Positions 1 through 11,931 of a stretch of 64,000 nt of DNA are shown here, one piece after another (position 1 is the first letter of the stretch; each line of letters opens with the position of its first letter). Where the stretch lies: positions 351,001 to 415,000 of the forward strand of contig QVRM01005270.1 in assembly GCA_003439945.1 (NCBI GenBank), read 5' to 3'. The DNA is from Dermanyssus gallinae (lineage: Eukaryota > Arthropoda > Arachnida > Mesostigmata > Dermanyssidae). The notes beneath the pieces are model-generated. The model ran no database searches. It was not told where the DNA came from and worked only from the letters and a program-made list of their open reading frames with translations. The position numbers and the translations under genes were made by a program.

Positions 1-120
1 TTTCCCCTTTTTTCGGTCACGGTTTTTCCATCATCAGCATGTAAGTTGTTCATCTGCATGTCGTAGCGCATTCGAAGACGAAGTATTTAGAGTCTCGGAA
101 GGGTTCGGGGGGAAGGCGGG

Positions 121-400
121 GTGGCGCACGTTGTTGTTGTTGTTGTTCTTAATCATAGTTGTTATCGGTTGTTGCTGTTGCTGGTGTTGTTGTTGTTATT
201 GTTGTTATTGCTGCAAGCAAGCACTCCCGCTAGTAGCAAACCTGCTTGCTCGCCGGTAGCTTTCGCCGGTTCTTGTTGTTGTTGTTATTGTTGTCGATAT
301 CTTGGAGCCGCAACATTCGACCGCAGCAGCAGCGACAACAACAACAACGACCACAACAACAGCAACAATAACAACAACAACAACAACATAGAGTACGGTC
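121..400. repeat. GTT / AAC / CAG trinucleotide-rich tract
   Basis: The first part (about 121-300) is dominated by GTT/TTG units and the second (308-390) by AAC and CAG units, so the two halves are roughly complementary and could pair as an imperfect hairpin. Translations give low-complexity poly-V/L or poly-N and carry no recognisable domain, so I do not call a gene. An expressed poly-N exon cannot be excluded from sequence alone. Confidence 0.8.
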
Positions 401-943
401 GATCGAGGCGGTGGCAGCTCATCACATCGTTGATGTGGGTCGTTGTTTTTGTCGTTATGTGTTGCGAGCGCATTAGCTCTGACGTTGTTGTCGCCGCAGC
501 CGTTTCCCTCCCATTTTTTTCTTCGCCCAGCCCGATGTTGTTACCGACGTCATGGCGCTCTTTGGTCTTATAAGCATCATCACCCCCCCCCCCCTCCGCC
601 CCCGCGCCTCCTCCCTCATGATCCCTATGATCACACCACCATAACTGTCAGCATTACTATAACCGTCACCACTCATCACGCTGGTTGTTGTTCGTTTTGT
701 TGTACCCTTCATTTGGCCTGGATCATGAACGCTCAATTTGTCCGGCTTTGCTCCACACCCCCCCCCCTCCCCTTCCCCTTCCCTGTGCCACGGTCGAGGC
801 GCGAGTGATAGACTCTATCGCCTGCAATGCCCTACTTAAATTTGAGTCAGCGACGATCCATTTAGAAGACAATCATGACAACAACACGTTTGCCTTAAAC
901 GCCGTTAAGACAATACGCAAGTGAAATAGTGAAACAGCTGTAT
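400..943. other. Anonymous region with C-runs
   Basis: No gene is recognised. Homopolymeric C runs lie near 583-595 and 760-767. Short open frames here translate to biased sequence with no motif. Confidence 0.5.
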
Positions 944-945
944 AG

Positions 946-947
<2 letters not shown>

Positions 948-984
<37 letters not shown>
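948..984. repeat. (TA)n microsatellite
   Basis: Pure TA dinucleotide tract of about 37 bp. Confidence 0.95.
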
Positions 985-986
<2 letters not shown>

Positions 987-1730
987 CCCTCTCTCGTCTG
1001 TGTTCGACAACGTAAAAATTGCATGTACTATGTACGCTGCTACTTGGAAAACCGGTTGACCTATGATATATAAATATATACTAAGATAAAGAAGTATATA
1101 TCCGTTAAGGGAAAGGGGTAAAGATCATACTAGCTTGATTGCAGGATAGACGTTGGCTAGGCACACCCCTTGAGCCTTGTTAGTTGTTATTCTCGGGCAC
1201 AAATCAGAGCCTCGTCTCTGAGAGCCTCATTTAACGTTGAATAATTGCCGGAGTAAAAAAGCTTTTTCCGTTGAACATAGAATCCCTTGTAACAGTGATA
1301 GAACGTCGCTCTATTTAGTGCCCTTCCAGCAAAAACGTCAAATTGTTGAATTTGCCAAAAACTGTGGCATCAAACAATATCTCGCTATTGGCTTTACTCC
1401 TACTCGTTACTTATCGGTAATTTTGACGCCAACGCCACTCACTTTTCTCAATATTGTATGTTTTCCTTTTAAAGAGTTCTAGCCAGAGCTCGATAGAGCG
1501 AATGATTACAGTAATTTGTTAATCAGTATCGTATACCATAAAATTTAGCTCGACAGAACAAACATTCTACATGCACACTTAATTTCTACGATGCTAAAGC
1601 GTAAATGGGCACAAGCTGCTTTTCAATGCCCCATGTGTACTGCCGCCCATCGCTGCATGACGGTTGTTAACGATAATGGCCTCGCTTGAGGAACTGCGCG
1701 TTTATAGACCGGTGCGTTTGTATGCACATC
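985..1730. other. Anonymous region
   Basis: No recognised gene or element. An 81-codon open frame at 1237-1482 (+) has no recognisable domain and is not supported as a gene. Confidence 0.5.
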
Positions 1731-1874
<144 letters not shown>

Positions 1875-2636
1875 ACTAAGCCTATATGAAACTTTAAAGG
1901 TACGCGTCGGTACACGGCTCAGACTTGTACCACGCCGCTGTACCGCACACTATCAATCTTCGGAGAACATGTGGGTCTCGTAAACAATGTCGATTTCTAC
2001 ACGAAGAAGCCGTGAAACCTCGGCTCGGATCGTTGCTGGCTTCAGCCTTACGTACTGTACCTACGCCCTTTTGTTGTGTTGGCAAAGCCACACCCGTGGA
2101 CATTCGGACATCCGAGCAAAGCCGGCTGCAAAGCTGTCAGACGTTACTCTTAGCGATCTAACAACAGTAAACAACGGCAACAACGACGACAGCAACAGCG
2201 CATATGGTCCTTATATGTATTATAATGGATGGCCTGATGTGCTACATACGCACCGTCGCCGGTGACGCAGTGTGATGCTTCGTAGCCTGCGTAGTGTTTG
2301 CTGTTACGCAGGAATCAACGACAACGAGTTATGTACTTCTTAAACGTGAGTGACCGCCACTGCACGCTGACGCAGTGCTCCGAAACACTTCCTCCTTGAC
2401 GGAGCGCAAAATGCCGCTGCTAAAATGTCACGTCGTTCTGTGCGTGGAGAGACTGTTTCAACAAACGAAACCCACTTTTATTGGTGCCACGCCATACTGG
2501 TAACGGCTTCGTGTGCGTCACAGCCACGCCTGCTTTCGGAAACAAGCCAGCATGTTATGTCGCATACGCCACAGTGTCGTGGGACTTGCGGGTAGCCTAC
2601 ATTACTCTAAAGGCATCAGTTTGCCTACATATGTGA

Positions 2637-2639
<3 letters not shown>
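1875..2639. other. Anonymous region
   Basis: GC-balanced unique-looking DNA. Short open frames (under 95 codons) have no recognisable domain. Confidence 0.5.

Positions 2640-2716
<77 letters not shown>
2640..2716. repeat. (TA)n microsatellite
   Basis: Pure TA tract of about 77 bp. Confidence 0.95.
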
Positions 2717-2719
<3 letters not shown>

Positions 2720-3510
2720 GAAATAGGAGAAAAAACCAGATGATTGCCATATAATGGCGTTCAATATACATTAACTGGATCAGCAGAGTGACTGACGAGG
2801 TTGGAAATTGGACACGTTTGAGTGGATTGCGCAACAGTCATACTTTCCTGTGGAAGCCGCGGACAGGTTGCGACGTGCCTTCCCTCTCAAGAGGCAATGA
2901 AAGGTTCAGTTGCGCCTCAAATATCAGCCGACTCTCTAGTTGTGCTCCGTAGTTGTCGGTCAACCAGCAGCACATGCTGCGCCCGCACAAGTTGAGCGAG
3001 TCACGCAGGAGAAGTTGAACCCCTCTGTCGGGGGGTTTGTTTGTGTATATCACGGATGAGTTGTAAAGCGCACAAGCAACAACAACAACAGCAGCAGCAA
3101 CAACAACAACATGAACAACAATTTAAACAATAACGACTACAGCAATAAGAACAACTAAAAAAAAACGCCGCACGTCACGTCGCGTGCATGTCCCATACAC
3201 GAGGACGCGGCGCTTCGCCGTCAGGCGTTGCATGTCTGGTTTTGGTTTGTTTTTCTTTCGGTTTCTTAGTCTCTAACTAGCGAATCTTTGTTTGGCTGAA
3301 CGGAGGGATATATATATATATATATTAGCCCCTATCCACCACTGAGGATGCGTCGACACACGTCGACTTATCGAGTTAATTGATCTCGAGATGCGGGCGC
3401 CACAAACTCAATGGAACTGCTATTGCTGCTGCCTGGGAACGTTTAGTCCGCCGTCGATGCCAGCTGTCGCGGTCGAGCGAAAACTGTTTTGGTCCGTTTT
3501 CTCTCTGCAC
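2717..3510. other. Anonymous region with CAA/CAG tract
   Basis: Holds an AAC/CAG-rich tract at about 3076-3125 and a short TA tract at 3310-3326. No gene recognised. Confidence 0.5.
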
Positions 3511-3528
3511 ATATATATATATATATAT

Positions 3529-4234
3529 ACCGAGTGTTTTAGGGTAGTTTAGAGATCGATAATAAAATTTGTAGAGCTCGTTAAAGCAAATATTATCAGG
3601 CAAATGCGCATTTTTTGCGCGTTGCGTGTTGGTATCAAACCTATGGCAATGCGAGCCATGGTTGCGGAGTAAGTGAGATTTTTCGGCGGGCATGTCGAGA
3701 TTGAGTGCATGCATAAATGATCTAAAGTGATTTATCTGATGGAGTAGGTCGTTTATGCATGCACTCAATCTCAATTACTCCGCAACCACGGCTCGCATCG
3801 CCATATATTTGGTACCAAAATGATCGCCATGAAATGCGCATTTACCGGCGTGTGCTAGTTTTGAGCGCTGCAAACGCTTGTAGGGTTATGATTTTAAGGT
3901 ATTGGACGTAAAAGCTAATAAAATAGCCTAATGTGTTGCAAATTCTCTTCTAAACGACCATGTCGCATCTTCCGGTCGGCGTTGTATGTTCTTCAAAAGA
4001 AGAATTTCCTTAAGAACACGACGGTGTGCTTATTTTCTGTATCTGACTGTCTCGCAATGGCACATTTGATGCTTCTGTGTCGCGCAACAACACCAGTGTC
4101 ACATATGTATTGTAGTAATACCACTCTTACTGCGAAACACGACTTCTCAGAGACCATGTTCCATTGGAAAATAATATTTACTTTAACGAACTCTACAATT
4201 CTGATAATCGATCTTCAAACGGTCCTGAAACACC

Positions 4235-4237
<3 letters not shown>
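3529..4237. mobile_element. Fold-back (long inverted-repeat) element set in a TA array
   Basis: A long interrupted inverted repeat. The outer arms are about 3529-3598 and 4164-4237; both contain, in inverted orientation, GAGTGTTTTAGGG/GGGTGTTTCAGGA-like ends and then ATCGATAAT and GTAGAG-TCGTTAAAG blocks. The inner arms are about 3600-3722 and 3748-3848 and share ATGCGAGCC, GGTTGCGGAGTAA and TTGAGTGCATGCATAAA. The right side carries about 315 bp of extra sequence (3849-4163) with no counterpart on the left. Both ends touch TA tracts (3511-3529 and 4236-4281), as expected for a TA-targeting DNA transposon derivative or MITE. No transposase is encoded. The assignment as a mobile element is inference; the inverted repeat itself is directly visible. 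Confidence 0.7.

Positions 4238-4281
<44 letters not shown>
4236..4281. repeat. (TA)n microsatellite
   Basis: TA tract of about 45 bp abutting the right end of the fold-back element. Confidence 0.95.
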
Positions 4282-4285
<4 letters not shown>

Positions 4286-5395
4286 GTTTTTGCACCAAGC
4301 TGAAACTTCTCAGCGCGAGCCTTTTATAGACGATTACATCCTTGAGATTAGAATAGGAATCTCCAATCAAGTTTAGAACGGCTAGAGAAACAGCTTGACC
4401 CAAACGCTCCGGCGCAGTATGGTATAAGCACGCTGCTTCGAAAACCGCTGTACGGTCTAAAGATCTAGGCGCCACACCACTTCAATCTTGTCCTGCCATC
4501 TGGTCGCCTTCCGAAGCCAGTGTGCATCAATTCGCTCGGGGAACCACGCAACAAGAATTAGAACAGCAACCTGAAGCTTGCTTTTATATGGCTCTTATGG
4601 TTGCTGTATGTTGTTTATGTCTTAAATATGTTTTGTATAGAGAATTACTTGTCTTAATCCTAACCTCCGCACATTACGCAGTAATCCAATCAAACATTTT
4701 TGCTTCAAACGCCACATTGCGTCATCAAATTCAAAGCATCGCCAGTTGAACAGCTCGCTGACTTCTGTAGGAATTATCCAGCTGACATATGTCAAAACCT
4801 GCAAGACCTGAAAAATAAGCCTGAAAAAAGTATTGACAAAATACATATACTTGTATGTAAGTATTAATTGATTGCATTTGTGCATTGAGACCGTTAGATA
4901 TAGAGTATATGGTAGTGCTTCGGTAGACATTGGTGTAACTATTTAATGTCAGCCCGTTATATGCCGCCTTGCAATTAATTCGTCATGGATAGATGTAGTT
5001 CTTTGTTGCTTAATATTTATATCTAAATACACATGCTACAGTTTTACATATATCAGGGGCGGGTAGAGTGGCAGTCTAAACGACCATGTTGAGATAACTA
5101 AGGTTTCCTTAACACTCATTGTGGCAGTATGGTCGTTGACTTTTAGCGATATAATTAATCTACTCTCAATGAGCATCGCTCAAAGATAGTTTGACCAACT
5201 ACAGGGATTGACAACTGGCAATACCCCGGTAGATGACCACCATGACTAGAGCCCAAGCCCTCTAGAGCATGCCGCCACTTATAGTTTAAAGCACTGAATA
5301 TGAATTAGAGAATCACTTATGCAGCCCTGTCACAAATTTGCTTAGCTTACGTATACATATATATCTTTGACGAGACAATGTACCTCCCGAGTTTG

Positions 5396-5430
<35 letters not shown>

Positions 5431-5905
5431 AGATTTTATAGCTGGACACTACGTTATTCACACAGATCCTACAAAATTTATCACGATTGCGTAGAGGACT
5501 CTCGCCCACTAAAAGCCAGTCTTCGCTTTGCACCTGTCCGCCACTAGCTTTGCATTACTCTGACAACCAGGAGAGGGACCGGTTGTCCCATTAGGTCAAA
5601 TTATCGACTAGCTCCCGACCTGACGATCCCGTCAGATTCAGAAGTGAGGAAGTCGGAAGTTCTTCGCTTTCCTTCTTGCTCTTAATATAATTTCAAAGAA
5701 TATTGCCGCGTTTCTTTGGTCCGGAATCGTCGTCACTATGGTGGCTACCAGCCTCGCCATCGTATTGTCGTTTGCTTTTCATAGGCTCCGTTTTTCGCAC
5801 GTAATGGTATTAACTGAACATAGCGGCGCGGAGACTCCACTTTATGTATATATATATATATATATATAGGCGAGCACTGCCGAGTGTGCAAACGTATTGT
5901 AAATG

Positions 5906-5936
<31 letters not shown>

Positions 5937-6228
5937 GCAGATCTAAAGCTCCCCGTGTTCAGTAAGAGCTTGCATTACTTGGTAGGTCAGTTTGCTCACA
6001 GACCAGAGTAGGCAACCCACTCTCAAATGTTAGGGATCACGAGTGTCAAGTTGTGTCCGTTTCTGGCTGACCATCCCAGATGCCATCATACTATCGGCTT
6101 CCTATCGGATCTGCCGCACAGCAAACCTTAAAGCTTTGTTTTCCATAGCGCTGTAAAGGTGGCTTATGTCTGGTGTTTATCCTTCGAAGGTCAACTAAAT
6201 GAATGGTATTTTCATATATAGCTGTCAA
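4282..6228. other. Anonymous region with short TA tracts
   Basis: Contains TA tracts at about 5396-5421, 5850-5868 and 5909-5936. Open frames reach 102 codons (4622-4930, -) but none shows a recognisable domain. Confidence 0.5.
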
Positions 6229-6413
6229 GCTCGGTAGCGTGGTGCATTCGTCTGTGCCTTGCGACCGGAGGAGACACATAGCAGGTGCGCGGGTTCGAGC
6301 CCCATCGTTGCACATTTGTATTTATAGGGGGTCTGTCTATGAAGCAATGCGAAAAGCAGTCCCATGGATGTTAAATCTTGGCTGAGAGTCAGCTCAGAAT
6401 GTATTTGTTTTTC
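6229..6413 (+). mobile_element. tRNA-derived SINE, family 1, copy 1
   Basis: About 185 bp. The 5' part is tRNA-like: a degenerate A box around TAGCGTGGTGC (near 6235) and a strong B box GGGTTCGAGCCCC (near 6292) typical of internal RNA polymerase III promoters. The body continues with GTCTATGAAGCAATGC and GTTAAATCTTGGCTGAGAG and ends at an AATGTATTTGTTT tail. Three other copies occur near 8688, 18331 and 51640. Mobilisation would depend on a partner LINE; the partner cannot be identified here. Confidence 0.85.
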
Positions 6414-6553
6414 GTCTATAGCCATTACTACTACAACTAATAGCTCGATTTTAGTTTAGCTTTATGAGGTGGGCAAGCAATTTTAGTAAGAACCCTCATT
6501 CATCTATAAAGATTCGTCAGTTTGGAATTATGCTTTCTGCTATATGTATATAT

Positions 6554-6627
<74 letters not shown>

Positions 6628-7194
6628 TTGACGTGTGAAGGCTGTTGCGTCGATCAAACTGCTGGGAACGTGACCGCTATTAGTTCTACATCGCACCACG
6701 TTCATTGCTTAGAGATCTACACAGAAACCACCTGATGATCAGTGCCATTTGAATGTAAATCGGCTATTTAGGATGCTGCCAACAACAAACTGGCTGAAAT
6801 GCGACTGTCTTTCTTGCAGCGTTGTCCTTCAAGTAACGTTTGGTGGTTACATCAGCCGCGTCGCCGCCAATAGTATATTGGTATATTGTCCAGCCAAGTA
6901 GGGTTGCTACGGTGCGCGTGAACTATATTGGTGTTTATCGTTTCGGAGATCGCCAGCGCTGACAGGGGAAGACTTAGACTTGCCAGGATGGTCGACTCGA
7001 CCACCATTGGCATTTCTTTATGCTTTAATTACGTTCCACCCTGCCCAGTGCGCTCGGTTTACGTGAGCTTAGGCGAGTCGTAGTAAACATTTTCAGCTTT
7101 CGGAGAGCGGACAAAATGGCCAGATCTTGAGATGAAAAACGATTGGTGATTTGCCGCCGCAACATACGATTCATTCTAGAAACGCCGGTGTTTC
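6414..7194. other. Anonymous region with long TA array
   Basis: The main content is a TA array at about 6554-6623. No gene recognised in the remainder. Confidence 0.5.
6554..6623. repeat. (TA)n microsatellite
   Basis: TA tract of about 70 bp. Confidence 0.95.
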
Positions 7195-7563
7195 GCCGCA
7201 AATTTGCAAAAAAGTAAACATATATGTTTTATTGTCAGGGATCCCGATGTATATATAACGATGTACAAAGCCATAGTTCTCTCAAGACTACTGTACTGTT
7301 CCCCGGTGTGGGAACCATACCAAAAAGGTTTCCTCAATAAGCTTGAGGGCGTCCAACGCAAATTTTTAAGGCGATTAAGATGGCGGTGCAACCTCGACAG
7401 GGATGCGATCGCCCTACCGCCAATCTCCGCCCTGTTTGTAAAACAAAATGTCTCTGCCCTCCGCATACTTCGAAGGGCAGGAATGATTGACAAATTTTTG
7501 ACATCCACTCCAACATCCTACGTGTGGTCACACTATTGTGCCAAAGGACACCGCTTGGATTAA
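7195..7563 (+). pseudogene. LINE ORF2 C-terminal relic (jockey/CR1-like)
   Basis: A 119-codon open frame (7204-7563) resembles the region downstream of the RT catalytic core in jockey/CR1-type LINEs. Visible features are the pattern YKAIVLSRLLYCSPVW followed by VQRKFLRRLRWRCN, which matches the helix-rich thumb/post-RT region. No YADD or endonuclease part is present, so this is a fragment lacking the 5' portion. Related fragments occur at 26.24-26.83 kb and in the outer LINE at 48.15-48.87 kb; these share the (K/R)F(L/V)KR(V/L) motif. It is not expected to be functional. The exact clade is inferred, not proven. Confidence 0.75.
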
Positions 7564-8687
7564 ATATTTGCAGCGATTCGAATTACCAATCCACGCATTA
7601 TCGCGGAAACAATTTGGTGTACTCATTTGTAACCTGTTAACCCCTTTCAACAAGGCATTGAATTGAAAATGAAATTTTTTCAAACTCGACTCACATTGTA
7701 CCAACAACCAACGACACGATAACAACACAGCAGGCTAGATCGTTCGAACTGCGTATCCTCTTTCCTTCTATATGCTCGCATCTATTAGGTCATCGAAAGG
7801 GAATATTGGGGCACCGACGTTACACCGCTGGGTGTGGGGTAACCAAACGTGTTTGTCCGTTCTTCAATTTGACACTTTCGTGCCCAAACTGTGGGCAGCT
7901 GGACCCGCAGTCGTTCATTTCACGGGTAGCTTACACGCCTTACTTTGGTCTAGCTGTCGGCTTATCGTTGCTCTCGTCGCTATTATTATTATTATTATTA
8001 TTATTTAAGTGTTTTAGGAGGTTTAACTTTGCATAATGCTATTATATATGCACTAATAAGTGTTCGCTTTTCGCGGCGGCGTGGTATAGGGAACTAGTGC
8101 GCTAGTCATGATTGTCATCTACCCGGGCATTGCTGGTTCGGTCCCCGATGATGATCGATGTTTTTCTTCAAGCAATGCTTAATAAGAATAGACACTAATT
8201 CACACCGCTTAGAGTTAGCGGCCATGCTGCAGCAAGGTCTGATGGGGAAACCCTTGATGTCTCAACATGTCGGACCTCGTTGCGTTAAATATATACCACA
8301 CGGCGATTCCAAGCCCGTTGGGGACGGACGGTGGCCTAGAACTAAAAACGACCTCCTTAAAAAAGGTTTTTTTTCTAATAAGTGTTCGCGCAGAGATACT
8401 ATGGTTGTGCCTCTGAGAAGTGTAATCCCTCTTGGGGTTTCCGGCTGACTGTGTTCGATTCGGAAGGGTCATTGCAGATCATAGGTCTACACCTAGCTAC
8501 GGTTGAAGATATTATAGCTTCACGGCTTAATAGGAGCCATCAGTTTGGTGTAGTCTAGTGGCTGTACTATCGACTGACGACCACGGGAGCTCCATTAAAG
8601 GCTCACATCATTTTATTAGATTGGACAGATGTGCCTTTTGAAATGCCCGCTACGCCTCTGAGAATGCTTGCTCTGTCAGCTATGTTT
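7564..8687. other. Anonymous region with ATT tract
   Basis: Contains an (ATT)n tract at 7981-8006 and a weak tRNA-like segment at 8073-8150, listed separately. No gene recognised. Confidence 0.5.
8073..8150 (+). mobile_element. Possible tRNA-like SINE head or tRNA pseudogene
   Basis: A-box-like TGGTATAGGGA at 8082-8092 and B-box-like GGTTCGGTCCC at about 8135-8145 are spaced about 43 bp apart, reasonable for a polymerase III internal promoter. No second copy is evident in the window, so this stays tentative. Confidence 0.3.
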
Positions 8688-8868
8688 ATAAACAAATATA
8701 TCTAAACTTAACCCGCAGTCAAGATTTAACGTCCACGGGACTGCTGTTTGCATTGCTTCATAGACAGACTCCCATAAATACAAATGCGCGGTGGAGTTCG
8801 AACCCGCGCACCTATGTGTCTCTTTCGATGATAAGGCGGAGGCGAATGCACCCTGCCACCGGGCTCGA
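8688..8868 (-). mobile_element. tRNA-derived SINE, family 1, copy 2
   Basis: Minus-strand copy starting at about 8868 with GAGCCCGGTGGC and carrying the B box GGGTTCGAACTCC (near 8783-8795), the GTCTATGAAGCAATGC block, and a 3' tail ATATATTTGTTTATAA. It differs from the other copies in the linker between the promoter boxes (TTATCATCGAAAG region), so it is an older or subfamily copy. Confidence 0.85.
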
Positions 8869-9480
8869 CAAAAAAATATAGATGTGAGCACAAACGGCTA
8901 TAGATCCAGGACATCTTTGAGAGCTTTGTAAAATGATCTCATTCGTTGTTTTTGCTATATTATTATTGTCGAAATAGACAGCAAAAAATCTAGTCACAGG
9001 CGACAATTTTGTGCGCAAAGTGTCCGAAATAGTTGGAGCGTATTAGGCGTGAACAGCAGTTCAAAGACTTTGCTGCTACAATTGGTTCGCCAAGTTCCGT
9101 TTCGGCAACTTAAATGTATTTTATTTTATTTTGAAACCTTCTAAATGAACCCCGTTCTGAAAGGCCTATTAGGCTCGACCACATGCGTAAAACTGTGGAA
9201 TAGAGTGCTTCACCATCATCCGTTTACTCACAGGCTGGAGTCGGCAACGCACTGACGCCATTCGTGTTAAAGTAAAACGCATGGATATTTTATCTGAGCG
9301 AGCCTGATCCTTCTTGGTTTGCCAGACACAACAAGTTTCCGTTCCTAGATCGAGTTTTAACCTGTGATGACAAATGAGACTTTTACTAAAATGCTGAACG
9401 TAATTCCTGGTGCTTCCCAGACTAATAGCAGCATTTGGATACTCGCAGGGATCGGTGTCGTGAGAATATTGTTTTTAGAC
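8869..9480. other. Anonymous region
   Basis: No recognised gene or repeat. Confidence 0.4.
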
Positions 9481-9489
9481 ACTAAGCTG

Positions 9490-10158
9490 GTGCCACCTCA
9501 CACAGCTGGAGGGAAAGTGCCACCCCACTTCCATCGAGGAAATGCCCATTGCGACGTCGGTCCTAGGGATCTGCCCCTGCCTGTTCCTGAAGCGTTATTT
9601 GAAGTGTGACTGATCGCCCAGGCAAAAGAGGCCGATGGCTTGAAGCCCATCGTTCTTGGATCCAGCTTTAGACGGTTGGCAATGAAAATTGCCTTTAGGC
9701 GCATCCAGCGCCGCTTTGCGCAACAGCTACGAGCTCACCAGGTGGGCTCGAGGACTCGAGGCTACTGTCCACGCTAAGCGCAGCTTCCTTCAGAGCATGC
9801 CCAGGCGCATGAATGTCAAAGCTAACTTCAAAAACGTCCTTAGCTCTCACCTCTCACCCCGATGCTTCTTCAGGTCCGCGTGCACACGCCTGAGCCTTGC
9901 AACGTCGGTTTAGTCTCGTATGGGAGATTCACGTTGCTCTGCTTCGGAGACAGATGCATCACGTCGGCGTTCAATTGTCAGCAGGAAGATCCAGATGTGC
10001 CGCTGATTAGCTTTCTCCTTCAGCCAATACATTTCCGGCCAAAGAGTAGCCTCGTCGTGTTAGACAAGCTAGACAAGCTCACCTTGACCGACCCTGGCCC
10101 AAACATGGCATCCACGAATCTCCAAACAGTACGGAATTCACTGTTTAAAGAGGATTAG
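9490..10158 (+). pseudogene. Decayed reverse transcriptase relic (QQGDP/YLDD-type lineage)
   Basis: Read across frames on the plus strand, the order of motifs matches an RT domain: ADGLKPIVLGSSFRRLAMK (about 9631-9690; cf. the DGGxRPIAVG block), then EATVHAKRSFLQSMP with KANFKNVLSS (about 9760-9843; cf. VKLDFKNAFNS, catalytic motif A), then CQQEDPDVPLISFLL (about 9979-10020; cf. QQGDPLGPLLFSL), then VVLDKLDKLTL (about 10050-10085; cf. VWYLDD motif C). Both catalytic aspartate motifs are changed and the frame shifts several times, so it is non-functional. It belongs to the same lineage as the relics at 53.77-54.47 kb and, from recalled family architecture, 34.03-34.42 kb. Confidence 0.65.
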
Positions 10159-10159
10159 A

Positions 10160-11655
10160 GATAATAACTAATAATTCCAGAGCTCCGATCCGTAATGCAG
10201 TGTTTGCTGTTGCTGTTGTGGTTGTAGTGGTTAAGGCTGTTGCTGCCGATGTTCTTCTTGTGCTTGTTGTGTGGTTGCTTTTTTGTTTGTTTGTTTGTTT
10301 TAGTTGCTGGATTGGTCACTCAGTAGGCTGATTGCTTTGTTTGCCTCTTTATTTATTCTGTCTGTCTGTCTAACGTAACGGGAGGGAAACAACTGCAAAA
10401 GTGAGAAAGAGTTGTAAGGACAGGACAGAAAACAAACTGTGAGCGGGAAGATAGAACAAACGAAACGAAAACAACGCGGCAAAGGGAACGACACCCACAA
10501 AAACCGAAGAAGATGAAACCAGGCAAGATGAGCAGTATTACCATCAAAACATGCGCTAGTATTGCCCCAGACCGCAGTCATTCGATTGCGCTATCACGAT
10601 AACAATGCAGCTAAAGTAAAGCAGCTAGCTGCTGGTGCTGTTGTTATGAAGTCATTGTGGATTTAGTTATTTTGACTGATCATTCCTCTCAAAAGGAAAT
10701 AGTGACCCCTAGTTGAGCGACGGCATATTTACAACAATCAGTTGCATACAGTTTATCTTGGCAACTACGCCATTGAGCAAAGCGCAGGGCATTGTGCGGC
10801 ATAGTACCTGTCGTACATCATTTGACATTGTACATCGATTATAAGGCCCATGGAAACCACCCATCTGGCATATAGCATGATGGAAGTCGTATGCTGCAAA
10901 CGCCGATATCAAATACCTATTCCTTCTCCCTCCACTAAGTGGGTCATCTGTCATTGCCCTACTTTGAAAATAGTCGGATCAATATATATAAATAGTTGGT
11001 TTTAGATTCCATTGTCTTATATATGTTCCAATTGCTTTTGTTCCTCTTCTTAAATCCCACCGCGCCTGATGTTCCTCCCTTCAGTAGGGGATTTCTCTCC
11101 AATTCCATAACAATTCTGTTTCTGCGGGTATTTGACCGTTCCTGGACTCTGTTCAAGAAAAATGACTTGGCTCTATCTAGCAGTCTCAGCTACCTAATCT
11201 CAATGTTTGTCCATATGAGTTGTATCCTGAAGATAACTATTGATTCTACCGTGAGTCTGAATAATGACACTGCCACATTCAAAGATAACTTCTGCGTTCA
11301 AAGATAACTTATCGGCGCTGCAGCTCTCTTCGATTCTTACTCTTTCCTGTGCATGATTTCCGTTATTACTTCCTAAATGGGAAAACTTGTTCAAAAGTCA
11401 GCCCTCTTCACCTGCAGTTCTAGTATATTCGTTTTGCCTAATCAACCAGATGTTCGGGATGAAACCGCCACCGTTTTCTCCACCCAGTTATTGATAAACC
11501 CCAGTTTGTCCATAAAGCTACACATCTTCATTATTGGTTGTCTAGGGCTGTAAAGACTTGCACAAAAATAACAATATCTACATTTACGTACATTTAAACT
11601 TTTGCCCAACTTTCTTGACTTGTCCTTCCATAGTCGTTCAGGCAAGTATCAAAGC

Positions 11656-11696
<41 letters not shown>

Positions 11697-11931
11697 ATGC
11701 AGGAATTACAACGGGAGCAAATGATAACAACAAAGCCAGTGCTGAAATGACGAAAACAACGGGCCACAATGAAAGCAAAGGACTCGACGAATAACAGACA
11801 TACAAACGTACAACACAACGGCCCTGATACGGCCATTCACTGCTCAAGGCAGAAAGAAAGGGAATGACAAGAGAGCCGACAAGAGCAAAAGAACCACTTA
11901 CAAGCAGAAAAATATTGTGAGGAAATCGCTA
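10160..11931. other. Anonymous region
   Basis: No gene recognised. A TA tract lies at about 11658-11692. Open frames of 93-103 codons (10300-10581 -, 10996-11307 +) have no identifiable domain. Confidence 0.5.
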
